Source: Curtobacterium ammoniigenes NBRC 101786
Lineage (GTDB): Bacteria; Actinomycetota; Actinomycetes; Actinomycetales; Microbacteriaceae
Length of the DNA: 64,000 nt
Direction of reading: 5' to 3'
NCBI RefSeq assembly: GCF_001571045.1
Contig: NZ_BCSV01000004.1
Span: forward strand, 367,008 to 431,007
Shown piece by piece: positions 52,689-63,778 of this stretch. The position numbers were made by a program, and so were the translations under genes. The notes under the pieces were generated by a model. That model did not search any database. It worked only from the letters and a program-made list of their open reading frames with translations, and was not told the DNA's origin. The first letter of the stretch is position 1. Every line of letters begins with the position of its first letter.

Positions 52689-53535
52689 GCGCGACCAGCT
52701 CGCGGGCGAGCTGCCGGTATGCAGCAGCGGCCGGGTGGTCCGGCGCGGTCTCCGTGATCGGACGGGCGGACACGGTCGCGTCGGGGAACTTCACCGTGCG
52801 GCCGATGACCGTGTCGAGCACGTCGTCCTGGAACGTGTCGACGACGCGCTCCATGACCTCCCGCGAGTGCAGGGTCCGCGAGTCGTACATCGTCGCGAGG
52901 ATCCCGTCCAGCTGCAGCGCCGGGTTCAGCCGGTCGCGCACCTTGTCGATCGTCTCGATGAGGAGCGCGACACCACGCAGCGCGAAGAACTCGCACTCCA
53001 GCGGGATCAGCACGCCGTGCGCGGCGGTGAGCGCGTTGACGGTGAGCAGCCCGAGCGAGGGCTGGCAGTCGACGAGGATCACGTCGTAGTCCGCGGACAC
53101 CTTCCGCAGCACCCCGGCGAGGATCTGCTCCCGCGCGACCTCGTTGACCAGGTGCACCTCTGCCGCGGAAAGGTCGATGTTCGCCGGCATCACATCGAGG
53201 TTCGGCGTCGCCGTGCTCTGAATGATCTGCTTCGGGTCCTTGATCGACCCCATCAGCAGGTCGTACACCGTGGGCGCGTCGTGCGTGCGCACGCCGAGAC
53301 CCGCCGACAGCGCTCCCTGCGGGTCGAAGTCGATCGCGAGCACCCGCCGCCCGTACTCGGCGAGCGCGGCCCCGAGGTTGATCGACGTCGTCGTCTTCCC
53401 GACGCCGCCCTTCTGGTTGCAGAGCGTGATGATGCGAGCCGGGCCGTGCCCGTCGAGGGCAACCGGCACCGGGAAGTCGCGCACGGGCCGCCCGGTCGGA
53501 CCGACGGTCGCAGGGGCGGAAGATTTCGTGCTCAC
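52672..53535 (-). CDS. parA: ParA-family ATPase
   Basis: The 287-residue protein has the deviant Walker A box CNQKGGVGKTTTSINLGAALAEYG near residue 38, FDPQGALSAGLGV, and the Walker B VILVDCQPSLGLLTVNAL. It is encoded upstream of scpA-scpB in the usual actinobacterial order, but no parB follows, so it is the second, orphan ParA of these genomes that works with ScpAB or on cell division, not necessarily the origin-partition ParA. Confidence 0.93.
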   Translation of the reverse strand: MSTKSSAPATVGPTGRPVRDFPVPVALDGHGPARIITLCNQKGGVGKTTTSINLGAALAEYGRRVLAIDFDPQGALSAGLGVRTHDAPTVYDLLMGSIKDPKQIIQSTATPNLDVMPANIDLSAAEVHLVNEVAREQILAGVLRKVSADYDVILVDCQPSLGLLTVNALTAAHGVLIPLECEFFALRGVALLIETIDKVRDRLNPALQLDGILATMYDSRTLHSREVMERVVDTFQDDVLDTVIGRTVKFPDATVSARPITETAPDHPAAAAYRQLARELVARGAVA

Positions 53536-53589
53536 CCCGTCATCGTACCGAGCGCACCGACACCGGCCGGGAGGCGCGGGGCGCGTCCG

Positions 53590-54576
53590 TCACACCCCTC
53601 GCGCCCGCGGATGCGCGGTCTGGTACACGTCGCGCAGCATGTCGGCGGTCACCATCGTGTAGATCTGCGTGGTCGCGACGGACGCGTGCCCGAGGAGTTC
53701 CTGCACCACGCGGACATCCGCGCCGCCTTCGAGCAGATGCGTCGCGAAGGAGTGCCGAAACGTGTGCGGTGACACGTGCGCAGTGAGATTCGCCCGCTCC
53801 GCGGCTGCCTGGATCACGAGCCAGGCGCTCTGCCGCGACATCGGGGCACCCCGGGGGCCAAGGAACAGCGCATGGGAGCCGATCCCTCGCGCCGCGAAGA
53901 TCGGCCGCGCCCGAACGAGGTACGCGTCGATCGCGGCGTGTGCGTAGCTGCCGATGGGGACGATGCGCTGCTTGTCGCCCTTACCGGTGACGCGGACCAC
54001 CGTGATGTCGTCGTCCGTCGTGTCGGCATCGATGATGTCGTCGACGCTGAGTCCGATCGCCTCGGAGATGCGCGCGCCGGTCGCGTAGAGGAGTTCCAGC
54101 AGGGCGCGGTCGCGCAACCGCACCGGGTCGTCGCCGTCGACGGCGCTGAGGAGCGCCTCCATCTGCGGGATGCTGATCGCCTTCGGCAAGCGCATCGGCG
54201 CCTTCGGCGGCGAGACCGACACTGCCGGATCAGCCTGCAGCACGCCCTCTGCGGTCAGGAACGCGGTGAACGATCGCACGGAGCTGAGCATGCGAGCGAT
54301 CGAGCGCGGCGCGAGCGGCCCCTCCGGCCGGGTTGCGAGATGTTCGACGAATCCGCTGATATCGGCGCGGGCAACGCTCCCGATGTCGTCGAGCGCCTCG
54401 CGCCCGCCAGTGCGCCCCGCGGCCGCTTCGGCGACGGGCGCCGAAGCGGCCAGCCATTCGCGGAACACCGCGAGATCCCGGCGGTATGCGGCGAGCGTGT
54501 GCTGCGAGAGCCCCCGCTCGATCGTGACGTGCCGCAGGTAGGTGTCCACCGCCGCGTCGAACGTGGTCACGCGCAC
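53590..54576 (-). CDS. xerD: Site-specific tyrosine recombinase XerD
   Basis: XerD resolves chromosome dimers at dif. The 328-residue protein has the core-binding domain (about 1-115) and catalytic residues Arg in LYATGARISEAIG, Lys in GKGDKQRIVPIG, His-Arg in SPHTFRHSFATHL, His in LLGHASVATTQ and the nucleophile Tyr in QIYTMV. It is adjacent to parA-scpAB in a chromosome-segregation cluster. A GTG start is used; its partner XerC must be elsewhere. Confidence 0.95.
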   Translation of the reverse strand: MRVTTFDAAVDTYLRHVTIERGLSQHTLAAYRRDLAVFREWLAASAPVAEAAAGRTGGREALDDIGSVARADISGFVEHLATRPEGPLAPRSIARMLSSVRSFTAFLTAEGVLQADPAVSVSPPKAPMRLPKAISIPQMEALLSAVDGDDPVRLRDRALLELLYATGARISEAIGLSVDDIIDADTTDDDITVVRVTGKGDKQRIVPIGSYAHAAIDAYLVRARPIFAARGIGSHALFLGPRGAPMSRQSAWLVIQAAAERANLTAHVSPHTFRHSFATHLLEGGADVRVVQELLGHASVATTQIYTMVTADMLRDVYQTAHPRARGV

Positions 54577-54587
54577 ACGCTCGTGGG

Positions 54588-55160
54588 TCAGCGTTCGGCC
54601 GTGCGCCGGTCAGCCGCATCCGCGGCGAGCACCGACAGCATCAGGATCGAATTCGTGAGCTCGCCGTTCAGCGCCGCCTCGATGAGCTCATCGCGTGCCA
54701 CCCAGCGCTGCACGATGTCCGCTTCTTCCAGCTCGCGGTCGAACGCGGCGTCCGTCGCCCGGAGTCCGCGGGCTCGGAACACGTGCAGCATCTCGTTGTT
54801 GCCGCCCGGGGAGGTGTGGAACTGCAGCAGCGGATCCCACTGCTCAGCGATGAGGTCAACCTCCTCGGCCAGCTCGCGCTGCGCTGCGACCAGCGGCGAT
54901 TCGCCCTCCTGGTCGAGGAGACCTGCCGGCAACTCCCAGTCTCGCTTGCGGATCGGGTGCCGGTACTGCTGGATCACGAGAACGCGGCCGTCCTCGTCTT
55001 CCGCGAGCACAGCGGTCGCGCCGGTGTGCGCGACGTATTCCCGGACCATCTCGGAGCCGTTGTAGTCGACGCGGTCCCGACGGACATCCCACACGGCGCC
55101 CGTGAAGACGACCTCGGACTCGATGATGGGCGGGTTCGCGGGCTCGTCAGCGATCGTCAT
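54588..55160 (-). CDS. NUDIX hydrolase, ADP-ribose pyrophosphatase type
   Basis: The 190-residue protein carries the Nudix box GLLDQEGESPLVAAQRELAEEVDL (G-x5-E-x7-REVxEE-like, with REL-AEE) near residue 80, after VIQQYRHPIRKRDWELPAG, typical of NudF/ADP-ribose pyrophosphatases. It should cleave ADP-ribose to AMP and ribose phosphate. It lies between pyrG and xerD as in most actinobacteria. ATG 55160 follows AGGATGG. Confidence 0.9.
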   Translation of the reverse strand: MTIADEPANPPIIESEVVFTGAVWDVRRDRVDYNGSEMVREYVAHTGATAVLAEDEDGRVLVIQQYRHPIRKRDWELPAGLLDQEGESPLVAAQRELAEEVDLIAEQWDPLLQFHTSPGGNNEMLHVFRARGLRATDAAFDRELEEADIVQRWVARDELIEAALNGELTNSILMLSVLAADAADRRTAER

Positions 55161-55189
55161 GCATCCATCCTGCCCGCGCTCGGACGGAC

Positions 55190-55293
55190 CCGGCCACAGC
55201 CTCCCCGTCGGCCCGCGACCGTCAGCGCGCCGCAGCCTCCGCAGCGGCCCGCGTGGCTCAGCCGGCCACAGCCTCCCCGTCGGCTCGCCTGCG

Positions 55294-55320
<27 letters not shown>
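55190..55320 (-). repeat. 36-bp tandem repeat across the pyrG stop codon
   Basis: Four units begin at 55320, 55284, 55248 and 55212 (last one partial). Each starts GCCGACGGGGAGGCTGTGGC or a near variant, and in three of them an in-frame TGA follows at the same place. The first unit is the pyrG C-terminal coding end with its stop; the others lie between pyrG and the NUDIX gene. Confidence 0.85.
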
Positions 55321-57048
<1,728 letters not shown>

Positions 57049-57153
57049 GGGCTTCCATCCTATGCGAGCCGGAGCCTCTGTCGCGACCGGCGCGCTTCTC
57101 GCGCGTGTCAAGCGTGCGCCGGGCTTCTTGCGCCCGAGCGCTGCTCGCCCAGG

Positions 57154-58857
57154 TCAGGCGTGCGCGAGCTCGAGCAACTCTTTGGCGTGTTCGATTCCGG
57201 ATTCGCTTTCGGTGAGTCCGGAGAGCAGGCGCGCCATCTCCTCGACCCGTTCGGCGCCGGTGAGCCGTTGCACGCTCGACGCGGTCACGGCACCGGAGGC
57301 GTCCTTCACAACGCGGAGGTGGTTCGTTGCAAACGCCGCGACTTGCGCGAGATGCGTGACCACGATGACCTGCGTGGTCTTCGCGAGCTCCGCAAGGCGA
57401 CGACCGATCTCAATGGCGGCCGCGCCTCCGACGCCGGCGTCGACCTCGTCGAAGACGAACGTCGGCACGGGCGCCGTACCCGCCATCACCACTTCGATGG
57501 CGAGCATCACCCGTGAGAGTTCCCCACCCGAAGCACCTTTGGCGATCGGTCGAGGGTCGGAGCCGGCGTGGGGCTGGAGCAGGATCGACACCTGATCGCG
57601 CCCGTCGTGCCGATACTCGCCCGCGTCGTCCACACGCACCACGAGCTCCGCGCCCGCCATCGCAAGATTCGCGAGCTCGTCGGTGACTCGGCGCGCGAGC
57701 GTCGCGGCGGCGTCACGTCGAGCCGTCGTCAGTGCATCCGCTGCTTCGGCGAGCTCCCGTTCGTCGTCGACGGCTGCTGTCTCGAGTGCGGCGATTCGAT
57801 CGTCGTCGCCATCGAGTTCGAGCAGCCGGTCGGACGCCTCCGCGGCGAACGCGAGGAGCTCATCGACCGATGCGACGCCGTGCTTCCGAACGGCCGCGGT
57901 GAGCGCGGCGCGCCGCTCATTGACGAGTTCGAGATCGTGGCCGCCGTCGGAGTCCAACGATCCGAGGTAGCGCGAGACCGCCGCGGACGCTTCGGCGGCA
58001 GCGAATCCGAGTTCGGCAAGTTGATCGATCACCGGAGTGAGTTGCGGGTCCGCACCGGCGACGCGTTCGAGCGCGCGTCGTGCCGCTTCGATCAGACCGA
58101 CGACGTCCTGGGTGTCGCCCACGGATTCGCTCGACAACGCCTCGTGCGCGAGGCCCGCGGCGAGCCGAAGCTCCTCGAGGTTGCCGAGACGTTCGGCGCG
58201 CTCCGCGAGCGCGGTGTCTTCGCCAGGCGCTGGGGCGAGCTGTTCGATCTCGTCGACTGCTGTCCGGAGGCGCGCAGCCTCCTGGAGCCGCGCCTCCCGG
58301 TCGCCAGTGAGGCGCGCGAGCAGCGCCGCGTGCTCCTGCCAGCGCGTGAACACGTCGCGATACACAGTCAGCGCGCGCGTCACCGCCGCACCGCCGTACG
58401 CGTCGAGCGCTGCGCGCTGCGCCGCGGCTGCCGTGAGTCGGATCTGATCGGATTGGCCGTGCACGGCGACGAGCGCATCGGCGAGGTCGCCGAGCACGGC
58501 GACCGGAGCGCTGCGGCCGCCGACGGTCGCCCGGCTGCGCCCTTCCGCGGACACCGTCCGGGTGAGGATGAGGTCGCCGTCTTCCACGGCGCCTCCCGCG
58601 TCTTCGACCCGTTCGACGACGGACGCGGCTGCCGCAGGGTCGGCGGGGAGGCGCCACCGGCCTTCGACCACGGCCGTCGGCTTGCCGCGGCGCACGGCCC
58701 CGGGGTCTGCGCGGGCGCCGAGCAGCAGCCCCAGCGCCGTCACGATCATGGTCTTGCCCGCGCCGGTCTCGCCGGTGACGACGGTGAACCCGGGTCCGAG
58801 TTCGAGGGTCGCATCACCGATGACGCCGAGGTCTTGGATCCGGATCTCCTCGATCAT
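57154..58857 (-). CDS. recN: DNA repair protein RecN
   Basis: RecN is an SMC-like ATPase that holds broken DNA ends together. The 567-residue protein has Walker A VVTGETGAGKTMIV near 28, a long coiled middle (Ala/Arg/Glu-rich), the signature GASGGELSRVMLAIE near 455, and Walker B TFVFDEVDAGVGG. The ATG overlaps the nadK stop as ATGA. SOS control is usual in the family, but I saw no LexA box. Confidence 0.94.
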   Translation of the reverse strand: MIEEIRIQDLGVIGDATLELGPGFTVVTGETGAGKTMIVTALGLLLGARADPGAVRRGKPTAVVEGRWRLPADPAAAASVVERVEDAGGAVEDGDLILTRTVSAEGRSRATVGGRSAPVAVLGDLADALVAVHGQSDQIRLTAAAAQRAALDAYGGAAVTRALTVYRDVFTRWQEHAALLARLTGDREARLQEAARLRTAVDEIEQLAPAPGEDTALAERAERLGNLEELRLAAGLAHEALSSESVGDTQDVVGLIEAARRALERVAGADPQLTPVIDQLAELGFAAAEASAAVSRYLGSLDSDGGHDLELVNERRAALTAAVRKHGVASVDELLAFAAEASDRLLELDGDDDRIAALETAAVDDERELAEAADALTTARRDAAATLARRVTDELANLAMAGAELVVRVDDAGEYRHDGRDQVSILLQPHAGSDPRPIAKGASGGELSRVMLAIEVVMAGTAPVPTFVFDEVDAGVGGAAAIEIGRRLAELAKTTQVIVVTHLAQVAAFATNHLRVVKDASGAVTASSVQRLTGAERVEEMARLLSGLTESESGIEHAKELLELAHA

Positions 58858-59780
58858 CGGAATTCATCGTCCTCATGGTGCCGCCCCCGCCACCCCTGCG
58901 TGGGGAGTTGGAACTTCGCGACGAGCCGATCGGTGAAGGGACCGTTCTTGAGCCGTGCCAGCCGGACCGGCTCCGGTGATCGTTTCACCTCGACCCGCGC
59001 CCCGGGAGGCAGATCGTGCGTCCGTCGGCCGTCGCACCAGAGGACTCCGACGCCGCTGGTGCGTCGGAGGACCTCGACCGCGAGGACGCAGTCGGGTCCG
59101 ACGACGATGGGCCGCGAGAACAGCGCGTGGGCGCTCAGCGGTACAGCAAGCATCGCGTCCACGTCAGGCCAAACTACGGGGCCGCCGCCGGAGAACGAAT
59201 ATGCGGTGGACCCGGTCGGGGTGGACATCACGACGCCGTCGCATCCGAATGACGAGAGCGGCCGGCCGTCGACTTCGATGACGACTTCGAGCATGCGCTC
59301 CCGCGACGCTTTCTCGACCGTGGCTTCGTTCAGCGCCCACGATGACCAGACGGTCTCTTCGCCGACGACGACGTCGACCTGCAGGGTGACGCGTTCCTCG
59401 ACCCGATAGCTCCGCTTGAGGACGCGCTGGACCGTTTCGGTGAGGCCGTCGCGCTCACTCTCGGCGAGGAAGCCGACATGGCCGAGGTTCACGCCGACAA
59501 CGGGTGCCGTGGTCCCGCGGACGAGCTCGGCGGCGCGGAGGATCGTGCCGTCGCCGCCGAGCACGATGACGATCTCGAGTTGGGCCGGCTGGACATCGAC
59601 GCCGAGAATGTGGACGGCTCCGACGTTCGCTTCTGCGCGCCGGATGTCCGCATATTCGTCGAACGGCATGACCGGGGTGAGTCCCGCGCTGTGCAGGATG
59701 TCGCAGACTTCGAGTGCCGCGCCGATCGAGTCACTGCGACCGGTGTGGGACACGAGCAGAATGTGCCGCTCGTCGTTCAT
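58854..59780 (-). CDS. nadK: NAD kinase
   Basis: The 308-residue enzyme phosphorylates NAD to NADP. It has the IVLGGDGTILRAAELVRG loop near residue 72 (GGDG catalytic motif), VNLGHVGFLAE and the conserved ALNEATVEKA. STPTGSTAYSFSGGGPVVWP follows. The ATG overlaps the tlyA stop as ATGA. It forms part of the actinobacterial tlyA-nadK-recN operon. Confidence 0.95.
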   Translation of the reverse strand: MNDERHILLVSHTGRSDSIGAALEVCDILHSAGLTPVMPFDEYADIRRAEANVGAVHILGVDVQPAQLEIVIVLGGDGTILRAAELVRGTTAPVVGVNLGHVGFLAESERDGLTETVQRVLKRSYRVEERVTLQVDVVVGEETVWSSWALNEATVEKASRERMLEVVIEVDGRPLSSFGCDGVVMSTPTGSTAYSFSGGGPVVWPDVDAMLAVPLSAHALFSRPIVVGPDCVLAVEVLRRTSGVGVLWCDGRRTHDLPPGARVEVKRSPEPVRLARLKNGPFTDRLVAKFQLPTQGWRGRHHEDDEFR

Positions 59781-60580
59781 CCGGCGCCTCCTGTCAGCTG
59801 TGTCACTCGGTCGATCCATTCTGTCGGATTGCGCCCGTGCGACCGCCGCAGATGCACAAGATATTCGCGGTTGCCGTGGGTTCCGACGACGGGCGATTCG
59901 ATGACGCCGTCCGTGCCGAAGCCGAGGTCCCATGCTGCCCAAAGAACGTTCATGACCGAGTCGTGCCGGAGGTCCGCGTTATGGACGATCCCTTCACGAA
60001 CACCACTGCGCCCGACCTCGAACTGTGGTTTGACGAGCAGCACCATCGTGTCGGCCGGTGTGCATGCGGCGAGCGCTGGAAGCACGAGTCGCAAGCTGAT
60101 GAACGAGAGGTCTCCGACGATCAGCGACGTGCGGCATGCCGCGCTGTCGATCGCGTCGAAGTCGACAGGAGTCAGGGTGCGGACATTGCATCCTTCGACG
60201 GCGACGACGCGTCGATCTGCTCGTATCTGCGGGTCCAATTGGCCGTGGCCGACGTCGAGCGCGAGCACTCGGTCTGCTCCACGGGCGAGGAGCACCTGCG
60301 TGAATCCGCCGGTGGACGCACCGACATCGAGTACGACACGGCCATTCGGGTCGACGGCGAATGCATCGAGCGCCGCGATGAGCTTGCCTGCGGCGCGCGA
60401 CACCCACTCGGACTCGACCTCGACGGCGAGGGAGGCCGTGTCATCGACGAGCGTGGAGGCCTTCACCACGGGTCGCCCGTTCACGGTGACGCGACCGTCT
60501 TGCACGAGCCGCGCCGCTGCGGTCCGCGACCGCACGAGTCCGCGCGCTGCGAGCAGCGTGTCGAGCCGCGTTTCAGGCAC
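59777..60580 (-). CDS. tlyA: TlyA family rRNA 2'-O-methyltransferase
   Basis: TlyA methylates 16S and 23S rRNA and affects capreomycin sensitivity in mycobacteria. The protein has an N-terminal S4 domain (RLDTLLAARGLVRSRTAAARLVQDGRVTVNG) and a FtsJ-like methyltransferase domain with WVSRAAGKLIAALDAF, VLDVGASTGGFTQVLL, DLSFISL and LVKPQFEVG (Lys-Asp-Lys-type catalytic set). I place the start at GTG 60580, giving the family's usual 267 residues; it overlaps the small gene upstream by 8 nt. ATG 60619 would add 13 unusual residues. Confidence 0.93.
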   Translation of the reverse strand: MPETRLDTLLAARGLVRSRTAAARLVQDGRVTVNGRPVVKASTLVDDTASLAVEVESEWVSRAAGKLIAALDAFAVDPNGRVVLDVGASTGGFTQVLLARGADRVLALDVGHGQLDPQIRADRRVVAVEGCNVRTLTPVDFDAIDSAACRTSLIVGDLSFISLRLVLPALAACTPADTMVLLVKPQFEVGRSGVREGIVHNADLRHDSVMNVLWAAWDLGFGTDGVIESPVVGTHGNREYLVHLRRSHGRNPTEWIDRVTQLTGGAG

Positions 60581-60776
60581 CCGCCGCGTCGCCGTTCTCG
60601 AGGCGGTCCCGGAGGGCATCGTGAAGCGCCGCGAATCCTGCGACATGCTGATCGAGCGGAAGCGCCTCGACCGACGCGACAGAGTCCGCGATCGTCGATT
60701 CCTGGGCGGCGCTGTCGCTCTCAGCTCCGCTGGTGGCGTCGTGGACATCCTCGACGCTGTCGGCCCCCTCCTGCAT
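60573..60776 (-). CDS. Small acidic protein of unknown function
   Basis: The 67-residue frame starts MQEGADSVEDVHDATSGAES and ends DQHVAGFAALHDALRDRLENG. It lies between the HAD phosphatase and tlyA, as a small acidic protein does in many actinobacteria at this locus. Its stop overlaps the tlyA start by 8 nt, which suggests translational coupling. No fold or function is known; the C-terminal part could form one amphipathic helix. Confidence 0.6.
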   Translation of the reverse strand: MQEGADSVEDVHDATSGAESDSAAQESTIADSVASVEALPLDQHVAGFAALHDALRDRLENGDAAGA

Positions 60777-60786
60777 GGCGGTCACG

Positions 60787-61848
60787 CTACTCGCCCGCGT
60801 AGAGCTGAGGGTCCACGTCGAGGCCGTAGATCGCGAGGCCCGAGTCCCAGATCGCGACCGCCCCTGCGCGCAGGAGGTTGAGGAAATCACCGCCGGCTTC
60901 CTCGACGCGGACGATGTGTTGCCGCATCCGAACGACGGCGCCGCCGATCCGAACGACTCGGGTCCCGTCGGCAAGTGTGGTGCGCTCGACCGCTGGATAC
61001 GGTTCGCTGAGACCACGGAGGTCGCGAAGCACGTAGGTCGGCCGGGAGCGCTCGTCAGCCGCCAGGACCTGCTTCGGCTGGTCGATTCCGGTGAGTACGA
61101 GCGCGCTGTCGATCCCGGCCGCATTCGCGCCCTTGATATCGGTGTCCAGACGGTCGCCGATGAACAGCCGACGGTCGCCGCCGAATCGCTCCACGGCCGT
61201 GTCGAAAATGGCCCGCTCCGGCTTGCCCGCGACAACGGGCATCCGGCCGACCGCGTTATGCACGGCCGCGACGAGCGTTCCGTTCCCGGGAGCGATTCCA
61301 CGTTCGACCGGGATCGACCAGTCCATGTTGGTGGCGACCCAGGGAATGTCGGACGCGAGCGCGAACGATGCCTCTGCGAGCTGCTTCCAGCCGATCTCCG
61401 GCGAGAAGCCTTGAATGACAGCGGCAGGCCCGGCATCCGCAGAGTCAGTGACGCGGAACCCAGCGTCTTCGACGATAGTCGTGAGCCCGACCCCGCCGAC
61501 GACGAGCACGGTCGCGCCATGGGGAACGAGATCTGCCAGGAGGCGCACCCCTGCCTGCGAGCTCGTCACCACGTCGTCCGCGCCGACGGTGAGCCCATAC
61601 CCGCTGAGATGTGCCGCGACGTCTTCGGGGCGCCGGGAAGCGTTGTTCGTGATGTAACCGACGCGTGCACCATCTGCTGCAGCGGTGAGGGCTTCCACGG
61701 CGTGCGGGATCGCGTTGCGGCCGCGGTAGACGACGCCATCCAGATCGGCGAGGAGAACGTCGACGCCCTCGAGCGGGGCTCGAGGTTCCCGCTGGTCAGT
61801 CTGCAGCTGATCCGTCGACGTCGGTCGGGTTGTCGTCGTCGATGGCAT
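60787..61848 (-). CDS. HAD-IIA family phosphatase (NagD-like)
   Basis: The 353-residue protein has HAD motif I LLADLDGVVYRGRNAIPHA (D-x-D nucleophile) near residue 36, YITNNASRRPEDVA, and motif IV LFIGDRLDTDIKGANAAG. HAD-IIA members such as NagD and PldP dephosphorylate nucleotides, sugars or phosphoglycolate. It has an extra C-terminal part of about 80 residues typical for actinobacteria. ATG 61848 overlaps the TPR gene by 53 nt and has no clear ribosome binding site, so the start is uncertain. Confidence 0.9.
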   Translation of the reverse strand: MPSTTTTRPTSTDQLQTDQREPRAPLEGVDVLLADLDGVVYRGRNAIPHAVEALTAAADGARVGYITNNASRRPEDVAAHLSGYGLTVGADDVVTSSQAGVRLLADLVPHGATVLVVGGVGLTTIVEDAGFRVTDSADAGPAAVIQGFSPEIGWKQLAEASFALASDIPWVATNMDWSIPVERGIAPGNGTLVAAVHNAVGRMPVVAGKPERAIFDTAVERFGGDRRLFIGDRLDTDIKGANAAGIDSALVLTGIDQPKQVLAADERSRPTYVLRDLRGLSEPYPAVERTTLADGTRVVRIGGAVVRMRQHIVRVEEAGGDFLNLLRAGAVAIWDSGLAIYGLDVDPQLYAGE

Positions 61849-63778
61849 AGCTGTCGCCGGCGTCGGACTCGTCGAACCCGCCTGGCTCGTCCGACTCTTC
61901 GACTGTTTCCTCGACCACATCAATCGTCTCCCATGCATCGTCATCGGCGGCTTCCGCGAGCGCAGCAGTCGCTGCGTCGACGCGGGCCCACCATTCGTCC
62001 GCCTCGTCCTGCCGACCGAGCTCTTCGAGGGTTGCCGCGTAAGCACTGTAGAGCCCGGGCGACCAGGGGTAGGCCGTCGTGGGATCCAGCTGTGGAATCT
62101 CAAGCTCCCCGAGCGCAGCTTGGGGATCACCGAGGTCGAGGCGCGCGCCGGACATCGCGATGGCCAATTCGACCTGTACGGCCTGTTCGAGGTCGGCCCG
62201 GTCCACCGAACGTCCGAGCTCGAGGGCCCGCTCGGGCCGTCCGAGGCCGCGCTCGCAGTCGACCATCATCGGGATCTGGTCGTTGCGACCGGAGATCCGA
62301 CGGTACGTTCGCAGTTCTCGGAGCGCCGCCGCGTAATCGCCATTGCGATACGCGGTGATGGCGAGCGTCTCACGGACGACTGCGACCCTCCCCGCGCGCC
62401 GCCCGGCGCTCAGCGCATGTTGATGCGCACGTTCGGGATCGTCGTCGATGAACAGCGCCGCGGCCACGAGGTGACGCGCAACCCAATCCGCGTTGTCTTT
62501 GCTCAGCGTCTTCAATTCCGCACGAGCGCCCCGGTCGAGGTCGCGGGTTTGGATGGTCTCGGGAATCTCTGGATCGTCGTGACGAGGACGAACCGAGCGC
62601 GTCCCAAAGGGGTCGCGGTCGACGTACTCGTCCCGCGCGCCTTCGCCGAAGCGCGCCCCAGGGCGACGGGATCCGTCTCCGAACCGACGGCGGCCGCCGT
62701 CGTCGGAGCCACTGATTCGGCCCCTACCGCCACTGGACGAATCACCGAATCGACCTCGACCGGTCTCAGAGGACGTACCAAACCGCCCGCGGTCCTGCTG
62801 GCCTGGCCTCGACCCGTATGGTCGCTGCGGACGCTCTCCGTCACGTCGATCAGATCGAGACCGGCCGCTGCTACCGCCGCCGTGCGTGGGAGCGCCCGGT
62901 TCATGACGGTTCCACTGCGGCCGCTGCTCGTCACGATCTCGCGAGGAACCACTGTCTTTGCGCCAACCGTTCCCGTCGCGGCGGTCGGGCCCGTGGCGGT
63001 CGCCCTCGCGACGGTTGGAACGCGACCAGTCACCGTCACGCCGGTCTGGACGCGATCGGTCAGCGCCTCGACGGTCGGGACGGGACCGATCACCGTCGCG
63101 GCCGTCTGTTGAGTATCGGCCATCGTCGCGGCGGCTGCCTCCGCGGAACCCGCCACCGCGCTCCACGCCGCGGTATTGGTCACCGAATCGACGCGAGCCG
63201 CGGGCATCTCCTGAACTCGTTCCGCCCTGGTGACCGCCCGGCCGTTCCGGCCTATCGAAGCGACGCTCCGCCCCATCTCCCGAGCGATCGTTCCCGCCCT
63301 GCTGCCGATAGCCTCGACCTTCGCCCGACCGCGGTGTCCGGCCATGGTCGTCTGTGCTCCGACGTTCGAACTCTCGTGGACCGCTGGACCATCGGCCGGA
63401 TTGGGAGGATCGATCTCCCCGTGCGCGGAAGTCGCCGCGTCCCGCTGCTCGGTCGCGTCCCGCCGAATCGGACCGGCGGTCGCCACTGCCTGAAGCATCC
63501 GGGCGACTGTTACCGTCGCGCGATCCGTAGGAGCGTCCGCCCGCGCCGCGTGGATCGCGACGCTCGTCGCCTCCGCGGTGCCAACGAGCGGCACCATGGC
63601 CACGCTGAGAGCCGCCCCCGCTGCCGCTTCGGTCACGGCCGGAGCCGGTGTTCTGACGGTCGCCTGATCGTCGCCCATCTCCATGTCCGTAGCCCTGAGA
63701 ACCGCTCTGCCCCGACTCCTGACCGTTCCGGCCGCGATCGTCGCGATCGTTCGAATCGCTGTCATGTGCGTTGGACAC
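61796..63778 (-). CDS. TPR protein with large RGG-rich disordered region
   Basis: Of 660 residues, the first 390 are Arg/Gly/Ser/Asp-rich low complexity (RDDRGRNGQESGQSG, PDRRDGDWSRSNRREGDRHG and similar); residues about 405-590 form a helical repeat domain (ELKTLSKDNADWVARHLVAAAL, DDPERAHQHALSAGRRAGRVAVVRETLAITAYRNGDYAAALRELRTYRRI) and the C-terminus is acidic. The GTG start follows AAGGAG by 5 nt. The TPR-like part is conserved upstream of HAD-tlyA in actinobacteria. A role in RNA or protein assembly is a guess. Confidence 0.85.
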   Translation of the reverse strand: MSNAHDSDSNDRDDRGRNGQESGQSGSQGYGHGDGRRSGDRQNTGSGRDRSGSGGGSQRGHGAARWHRGGDERRDPRGAGGRSYGSRDGNSRPDASGSGDRRSDSAGRDRAAGRGDFRARGDRSSQSGRWSSGPREFERRSTDDHGRTPRSGEGRGYRQQGGNDRSGDGAERRFDRPERPGGHQGGTSSGDARGSRRFGDQYRGVERGGGFRGGSRRDDGRYSTDGRDGDRSRPDRRGADRSRPDRRDGDWSRSNRREGDRHGPDRRDGNGWRKDSGSSRDRDEQRPQWNRHEPGAPTHGGGSSGRSRSDRRDGERPQRPYGSRPGQQDRGRFGTSSETGRGRFGDSSSGGRGRISGSDDGGRRRFGDGSRRPGARFGEGARDEYVDRDPFGTRSVRPRHDDPEIPETIQTRDLDRGARAELKTLSKDNADWVARHLVAAALFIDDDPERAHQHALSAGRRAGRVAVVRETLAITAYRNGDYAAALRELRTYRRISGRNDQIPMMVDCERGLGRPERALELGRSVDRADLEQAVQVELAIAMSGARLDLGDPQAALGELEIPQLDPTTAYPWSPGLYSAYAATLEELGRQDEADEWWARVDAATAALAEAADDDAWETIDVVEETVEESDEPGGFDESDAGDSYAIDDDNPTDVDGSAAD

